NCBI GenBank assembly: GCA_025642075.2
Contig: JAODUO010000481.1
Coordinates: forward strand, 72,001 to 136,000
From: Ridgeia piscesae
Lineage: Eukaryota > Annelida > Polychaeta > Sabellida > Siboglinidae
Reading direction: 5' to 3'
Length of the DNA: 64,000 bases
The notes beneath the pieces are model-generated. The model was not told the origin of the DNA. It saw only the letters and a list, made by a program, of their open reading frames with translations, and did not search any database. Position numbers and translations under genes: made by a program. Positions 47,199 to 64,000 of the stretch are shown here, in pieces (position 1 is the stretch's first letter; each line of letters begins with the position of its first letter).

Positions 47199-49190
47199 AT
47201 GGATGATAATATTAACATAGACCTGATCCAAACAAATGGAAACGTTAACTTTACAAAGTTATACACTGAAATTAATCATTACGAAGATGAAATGTATCAT
47301 GACTCACTTTTTAAAACAAATACTAATGAGTGTAAATATTTGACCCCGGTTGAATTCTCAAAAGCTTTCCAAAGTGACAACATTTCGATGTTATGTATAA
47401 ATTGTCGCAGCTTAGAGGCGCACTGGGATTCTTTGCAAGAATTATTTTGTAATTTATCATAAGATGGCCTCAAACTTGATATAATTGGCTTAACAGAACT
47501 ATTTAGAATTCCGGATTCTCAGCAATACAATATAAACGGATACCATAGTTTAATTTTTAACACACGATTGCAAAATGATGATGGCCATGGTGGAGTAGGT
47601 ATATATATTAACGAAAACTTTACATACACTAAACGCGAAGATCTCTCCATATTTATTCCCCATGTTTTTGAATCTATATTTTTTGAAGTTCAAGATAACC
47701 AAAATAAACCTATTATAGTAGGTGGAGTTTATCGTCCTAATTCAGCTTCTCGTGCAGATGTAGATATGTTTATAAGCAAAATAATAGAAATACAGGATAA
47801 AATGTCAAATGAAAATAAAATTGCTTATCTGATGGGCGATTACAACATTAATTTGTTAAACTTTGTTACCCATCAAAAAACCAAAGAGTTCGTAGATAAT
47901 GTAATATCCCAAGGTTTTATACCGAATATAACCAAACCAACACGAATAACGTCAAACATTGCAACACTTATAGACCACTTATATTCAAATCATAATCACC
48001 CTAATTATGAATCGGGAATTATCGTAACTGATGTAGCCGATCATTTTGGTATATTTCATATAATATATGGTACACCTCGTCCAAAAAACACAATATATAG
48101 GCAGGTACGACAGTTGACCCCACGAAACATTGCATCGTTTAGAAATTTGTTACATATGGCCGATTACTCAACGGTGCTATCCACAGCCGATGAAACTTAT
48201 GATAATTTCATTATAATATACAAATCACTTTTCGAAATATTCTGTCCAGTTAAACATATGAATTAATAAAATACATTAAACGAGAACCGTGGATTATTTA
48301 GGGCATATTGACTTCATCACTAAATAAAGCAGTTACTTCGAAAGAAACTAAGTAGACCTAATACAGAAACGATTAATACATGAAAACAATATTCTAGACT
48401 TTTCAATGAGATCAAACGAGCAGCAAAACGTGCTTATTATGCAGAAATGCTAGAAGCACGTAAACATAACATCAAAGAAACATGGGCTATACTACGACAA
48501 GCAATACACAAACAAAAAGAATTCTCTAACTTCCCTGAAGCCTTCATCATAAATGGACATGAGGGAAAAAATTAAAGAAATCGCAGAAGAATTAAATTTT
48601 TTGTTGTTGGAATAGGTAAAACAATAAGCTTTTAAATATAGGTCTTCCTGTTAAGCAATTTGAAGCACATCTGAAGAGAAACTATCCAAAATTTGTCATG
48701 CATCCTACAAAAAACCCCGGAAATAGAACTTATCGTACGTAATCTTAAAACTAAATGCACCGAAGATGTCGATGGTCTATAATGGAACAAATTGTCTGCA
48801 ATAGACTGATGATGTTTTTAGACAAATATAGGATTCTGTATAAACACCAGTATGGGTTTCGAGCAAAACATTCTACTGTTCACCCAATATTGCATTTGCT
48901 CAAGGACATTTCAGTAGCAAATGATAAAATAACAAAAGACCCTACATTGGATGTGTTTCTGGACCTTTCAAAAGCATTTGCTACAATAGACCTTGACATT
49001 TTGCTGTATTAATATTTTTTATGGTATTCGGGGAATAAGTAATAAATGGTTTGCCAGTTACTTATCCAATCGAAAACAGTACACCGAAATACACAAATGT
49101 AAATCTTCTCAAAAACACACAACAAGTGGAGCTAGTGCCCCAAAGATAGTGTGCTTCCTGGTACTAGGTCTATGCTATTCATATTCAGGT
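47199..49190 (+). mobile_element. Decayed CR1/L2-type LINE with apurinic endonuclease and RT remnants
   Basis: The first frame (47199-47462) ends SMLCINCRSLEAHWDSLQEL, the usual start of the endonuclease domain, before a stop. A second frame (47568-48266) holds GGVGIYINENF, VGGVYRPN, LMGDYNINLL and a TKPTRIT...IDH segment. RT pieces (HQYGFRAKHSTVHPILHLL, VFLDLSKAFATID, WFASYLSNRKQYTEI) follow at 48755-49190. Stops, frame changes and a deletion near 48600-48750 make it inactive. Confidence 0.88.
47568..48266 (+). pseudogene. LINE endonuclease-domain fragment
   Basis: 232-codon open segment with endonuclease/exonuclease/phosphatase-fold motifs (VYRPN, GDYNINLL, a DH near LIDHLYSNH and VADHFGIF). 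Both ends are disrupted. Confidence 0.85.
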
Positions 49191-49195
49191 TGATT

Positions 49196-50830
49196 GATAC
49201 GTCAGGGAGCTATGTCATGGTGGTGGATGGATGATGTAGACGAGTAAGGACTGATTCTAATGATGATGCTTTCTTGAGGAACTATTACAACAGACTCTTT
49301 CGAAGTGTACTGTTTCACAATAGGCAGGTTCAGTGCGTGAACGTGTACACACAATGAGTAGGCACAGTGCGCTACGTCACCGAGACTTGAGAAGTTATAC
49401 TGACAAGCACTGAGTGTCGTGGTTGACATTATCCGTTCTCGTCGCGTTGAAGCCATTCTACCCGTTCGGTACAACTTCTTTGGCATTTTAGCAAAGTTTG
49501 AATGAATAATACATGACATAAATAAATATATTTGAAATATTGTGAAACTTCCGCAGTAATTAGCTCGCTGGGCAATGCGTGCAGTTCGAACACAAACCAA
49601 TCGATGCAACAGGTCACGCTGACGGAATCGCTCATACATACGTCCGCGCTGTTTTCAAATGATATCGAACGTCTAACTTCGAAAATTAATATAGTCATAT
49701 TTTATGTTCACTTTGTTTTGTTTTATTTTATTGTTGCAAAATAAAAATGTTGTCGGTCAGTTAACTAGGCATTGTGAACATCACGAACACAAAAGAAAGT
49801 ACTGATCAAAAACGTTCATTCGTACCCATCTTTATATTAATAAAATCGTCCAATAATTCACTCGTTGAGGCTCATAAAATGCGTAGTCCCCACCACATTC
49901 CACCCACTAATGTTCTATCTATACAAGCAGATAACTTGTTCTTCTGGCGGAACTAGTGCCTCAGAGATGTATGGGCGGGGAGGTGTGTGTTCGCATCGTA
50001 TGAACATCCCATACACTTAGTCCCGTAAAATAAAACAACGTCCGTCCATTGTTTCTTTCTTCCACTTTCTCCTCCCACTCGCTCCCTGCGTATCCCCTTC
50101 CCTCCCTACCTACCTATCAACTCACCCTCCTACCTCCCACCCTCTGTTCGACTTTCCCTCACTTCATTATCTTCCTCTGGACCATCTTCATTGTAAAACA
50201 CATTCCACTTTAATTGTCATTTTCAAAATGTTAATGGACTCATTTGATTGGAATCGCAGAAAATATTCGTGGGCTCGCCGATGCTTTCATGGGCCAATGA
50301 ATTCACCACATCACCGCAGTATATTATTATATTATTACATATAGTCATGGGGGTCGAAGTGGACACATCGTGCTATTTGTTGTTGTTTTTTGTTGTTTTC
50401 TAAATTTCAAACTTTCCTTAATAATAATCCAGAGGGCAACCCTCTCAAATCAGTGTACCTCACTCCGAAAATTGCATTTACATTCAGGCTTATGTGATCT
50501 CTTAATGGCCGCGTTGCATTTATTTCTCTTTCCATATTTTCACAGTAACCGTACAGCAATAAACTTAAGTGTAGTATCAAAACATCTGGAATGATGAGGA
50601 CTAATATTTATGGCAATATCGTATTGATACGTTTATTTTTTAGGAAGCCAGGTACAAAACATTGGACAATATATCGAAAAATCAGTTCGGTTTCGCAGTT
50701 GACATCACACAAAAGGAGTAATAGTTACCTTAATATGTGATCAATATATTTTTGTAATCTATCAATATGATTTACATTCATTTACCTACTGAATAGTGCA
50801 AAGCAATAGTAAAATAGTGCTAAATTATAC
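49196..50830. other. Unannotated intergenic sequence
   Basis: A pyrimidine-rich stretch (CTTCCTCC type) occupies about 50050-50170. No gene recognised. Confidence 0.5.
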
Positions 50831-53590
50831 ACATTCACGAACCAAACATGTACCCCGGTATACAATGTAGGAATCTGACGCCAAATATCATGGCAGTGCA
50901 TTAATAATATTCATGTTTGACTCGGCAAACAGTTACCACCGCACATCCGTTTGCATAGGGTGCATATGATGTCAGTCATTATAACAACATTTTATATAAG
51001 ACTCATTGACGTCAAACATTAATATAATTATCGCATATTCGTTTGCATAGGACGCATCTGACGCTAAGCATAATCATAACATTATCAATTTACTGAAGCG
51101 CATCTGACATCAAACATCATGTCTACCGTGGACAGCAACATACAGTGGTTGCACCAAATGTCAAACTTATTTAAAACGCCAAACATGTTAATTTACAATA
51201 GGTGCATCTATCGAAAACATAGTTTATTACGTGTCTTCAACCGCCGGTGCATCTAACCCCAAACATTATCATTGCAAGGCCGTCTATCGTGGGCGCATCT
51301 ATACACCAAACATTATCATTGCAAGGCCGTCTATCGTGGGCGCGTCTAACGCCAAACATTATCATTGCAAGGCCGTCTATCGTGGGCGCGTCTAACACCA
51401 CACATTATCATTGAAAGGCCGTCTATCGTGGGCGCGTCTAACGCCAAACATTATCATTGCAAGGCCGTCTATCGTGGGCGCGTCTAACGCCAAACATTAT
51501 CATTGCAAGGCCGTCTATCGTGGGCGCGTCTAACGCCAAACATTATCATTGCAAGTCCGTCTATCGTGGGCGCGTCTAACGCCAAACATCATCATTGCAA
51601 GGCCGTCTATCGTGGGCGCGTCTAACGCCAAACATCATCATTGCAAGGCCGTCTATCGTGGGCGCGTCTAACGCCAAACATCATCATTGCAAGGCCGTCT
51701 ATCGTGGGCGCGTCTAACGCCAAACATTATCATTGCAAGGCCGTCTATCGTGGGCGCGTCTAACGCCAAACATTATCATTGCAAGGCCGTCTATCGTGGG
51801 CGCGTCTAACGCCAAACATTATCATTGCAAGGCCGTCTATCGTGGGCGCGTCTAACGCCAAACATCATCATTGCAAGGCCGTCTATCGTGGGCGCGTCTA
51901 ACGCCAAACATCATCATTGCAAGGCCGTCTATCGTGGGCGCGTCTAACGCCAAACATCATCATTGCAAGGCCGTCTATCGTGGGCGCGTCTAACGCCAAA
52001 CATCATCAGTTGCAAGGCCGTCTATCGTGGGCGCGTCTAACGCCAAACATTATCAGTGCAAGGCCGTCTATCGTGGGCGCGTCTAACGCCAAACATTATC
52101 AGTGCAAGGCCGTCTATCGTGGGCGCGTCTAACGCCAAACAGTATCAGTGCAAGGCCGTCTATCGTGGGCGCGTCTAACGCCAAACAGTATCAGTGCAAG
52201 GCCGTCTATCGTGGGCGCGTCTAACGCCAAACAGTATCAGTGCAAGGCCGTCTATCGTGGGCGCGTCTAACGCCAAACATTATCAGTGCAAGGCCGTCTA
52301 TCGTGGGCGCGTCTAACGCCAAACATTATCATGCAAGGCCGTCTATCGTGGGCGCGTCTAACGCCAAACATCATCATTGCAAGGCCGTCTATCGTGGGCG
52401 CGTCTAACGCCAAACATCATCATTGCAAGGCCGTCTATCGTGGGCGCGTCTAACGCCAAACATCATCATTGCAAGGCCGTCTATCGTGGGCGCGTCTAAC
52501 GCCAAACATCATCATTGCAAGGCCGTCTATCGTGGGCGCGTCTAACGCCAAACATCATCATTGCAAGGCCGTCTATCGTGGGCGCGTCTAACGCCAAACA
52601 TCATCATTGCAAGGCCGTCTATCGTGGGCGCGTCTAACGCCAAACATCATCATTGCAAGGCCGTCTATCGTGGGCGCGTCTAACGCCAAACATCATCATT
52701 GCAAGGCCGTCTATCGTGGGCGCGTCTAACGCCAAACATCATCATTGCAAGGCCGTCTATCGTGGGCGCGTCTAACGCCAAACATCATCATTGCAAGGCC
52801 GTCTATCGTGGGCGCGTCTAACACCACACATTATCAGAGCATAGTCATTTACAACAGTTGTATGTAACGCCAAACATTATCATTGCATATTGTGTACCAT
52901 GCTCGTATCTAACGCAAATAGCAGTGCTCGTCCATATATCGTGGACAGCCACATATCACCACTGGTCATTTCCAGTGAGTGCATCTGACGTCAAACATCA
53001 TCATATTAAAATGTTACTAATTGATAACAGACACAATTAACGCCAAACATTAGCATTGCAACTACAAGTCTGTATACAGTAGGCGTATCTAACGTCAAAC
53101 ATCATCATTGCAAGTGCGTCTATCGTGGGCGCATCTAACGCCAGATATTATTATTGCAAGTGCATCTACCGTGGGCGCATCTAACGCCAGATATTATCAT
53201 TGCAAGGCCGTCTACGCGAAATGTCATAACATATTAATTTACAATAGGTATATCTAACACCAAACATTAGCATTCCATGACCATGTATCGTGGACGACCA
53301 CATATCACGATTTGCCTGCAGCGGGTGTATCTAATGTCAAACATCATCGAAACATGTTAATTTACAATAGGCGCATCTACCGGCAAACATTATCATTGGG
53401 TACTGTCTATCTTGGGCAGCTATAACTCCATACATTAGTATCACTGCGACTTCAACTACCGCGTCGATCATGGGCACATCAAACGTTATCATTAATGTTA
53501 TATCGCCTGTCTTGGGCGCATCTAACGCCAAGCATCAGCGTGACATGTCCGTTAACTGTGGGCGCCGAGCCTAACGTCAAGCGTCCGTCA
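50830..53590. repeat. 46-bp minisatellite superfamily, block H (homogeneous core about 51250-52830, ~34 units)
   Basis: Core units read GCCGTCTATCGTGGGCGCGT then CTAACGCCAAACATCATCAT, period 46, with four or five CpG each. Subtypes differ at CATCATCATTG, CATTATCATTG, CATTATCAGTG and CAGTATCAGTG. Degenerate flanks (GGCGCATCTGAC...AAACAT) match those of block G, so both derive from one ancestor. It ends about 110 bp from the SAMD9-like stop codon. Confidence 0.94.
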
Positions 53591-53701
53591 TAACTGAGTT
53601 CACTTACTGCTTGTGTTTCAATGCCTTGACCAATATCTGGTGAATTTCGGCAAGGACGTATGTGTTAACTACTGTTCTAGTTATTCGTGCGATTGTGAAC
53701 G

Positions 53702-63629
<9,928 letters not shown>

Positions 63630-63658
<29 letters not shown>

Positions 63659-64000
63659 TCAAGAGATTGTTTACAGCACCTGCAATCAAAGTGTATGATG
63701 TGGTATTGACTGTATGATTAGCATGATGTGGATACTGATTCTCTCTCGCTTGGTCGCTCGCTCGCTCACTCACTCACTCACTCACTCACTCACTCACTCA
63801 CTCACTCACTCAGCTGAATATACATATATTCAGGCATAACATTTAACATTTTATATATCTTGTTACACATTTCAACTTTTAAAATAAGCTTGCAGTATCC
63901 ACATCATGCTAATCATACAGTCAATACCACATCATACACTTTGATTGCAGGTGCTGTAAACAATCTCTTGAATGGAGAGCCTTCATCGCCGGGTTTTGAC
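63630..64000. repeat. Perfect inverted repeat, arms at least 108 bp, around a 155-bp spacer
   Basis: 63630-63737 is the exact reverse complement of 63893-64000, and the match is still running at the window edge. The left arm holds the CARD exon start, so the right arm repeats it on the plus strand. The spacer contains a CTCA run and unmatched AT-rich sequence. Confidence 0.97.
63752..63811. repeat. (CTCA)n / (CGCT)n microsatellite
   Basis: Short GCTCGCTC start then a CTCA run in the palindrome spacer. Confidence 0.95.

Noticed and set aside
49202..49698. 145- and 89-codon minus-strand frames next to the LINE end
   Set aside because: No recognisable motifs, overlap each other in different frames, and adjoin repeat debris.

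Overview
This is a metazoan nuclear genomic window with intron-rich genes, GT-AG introns and no operons. The mix of elements (tRNA-derived SINE, L2/CR1-like and Nimb-like LINEs, a short-LTR Ty3/Gypsy element, MITEs), the abundance of minisatellites, and a CARD-bearing SAMD9-like immune gene suggest a marine lophotrochozoan, perhaps a mollusc. That placement is inference.

Left third (172-24218, minus strand): ERCC4/XPF, the nuclease subunit of nucleotide excision repair. I could join 20 coding exons. Their phases all agree and they total exactly 2,265 nt (755 codons), from the start codon to just before the C-terminal HhH2 exon(s), which lie beyond the left edge. The introns hold six unrelated minisatellite families (units of 40, 65, 35, 42, 62 and 20 bp), MITEs and a SINE. 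The 35-bp array is unusual: its unit is the exon 13 end plus its own splice donor, so the gene carries about 78 tandem copies of a 5' splice site, together with a duplicated exon 13.

Middle left (28299-31186, plus strand): ELOF1 is complete in three coding exons (83 aa). It lies head-to-head with ERCC4 across about 4.1 kb. Both proteins act in transcription-coupled repair, so the pairing may be functional or accidental.

Middle (31.3-53.6 kb): mostly transposon and satellite territory. It contains a LINE nested in an older LINE, a decayed Ty3/Gypsy element with about 82-bp LTRs, a second decayed LINE with an endonuclease domain, and two arrays of one 46-bp minisatellite superfamily. One apparently real exon stands alone: a 3'-terminal exon resembling pyruvate dehydrogenase E1-alpha (45360-45524, minus).

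Right (53702-63658, minus strand): a four-exon gene whose predicted protein reads CARD, unknown segment, SAM, AlbA_2/Schlafen-like, STAND-type NTPase with the SAMD9-style lysine-less P-loop, and a long C-terminal region. It has two lesions: a frame change at an A7 run inside the SAM domain and one in-frame TAA. Its 3.9-kb intron holds a 23-bp minisatellite and a TATATG array. At the right edge the CARD start codon lies in a perfect inverted repeat of at least 108 bp per arm, which predicts a divergent second CARD copy just outside the window, or an assembly fold-back.
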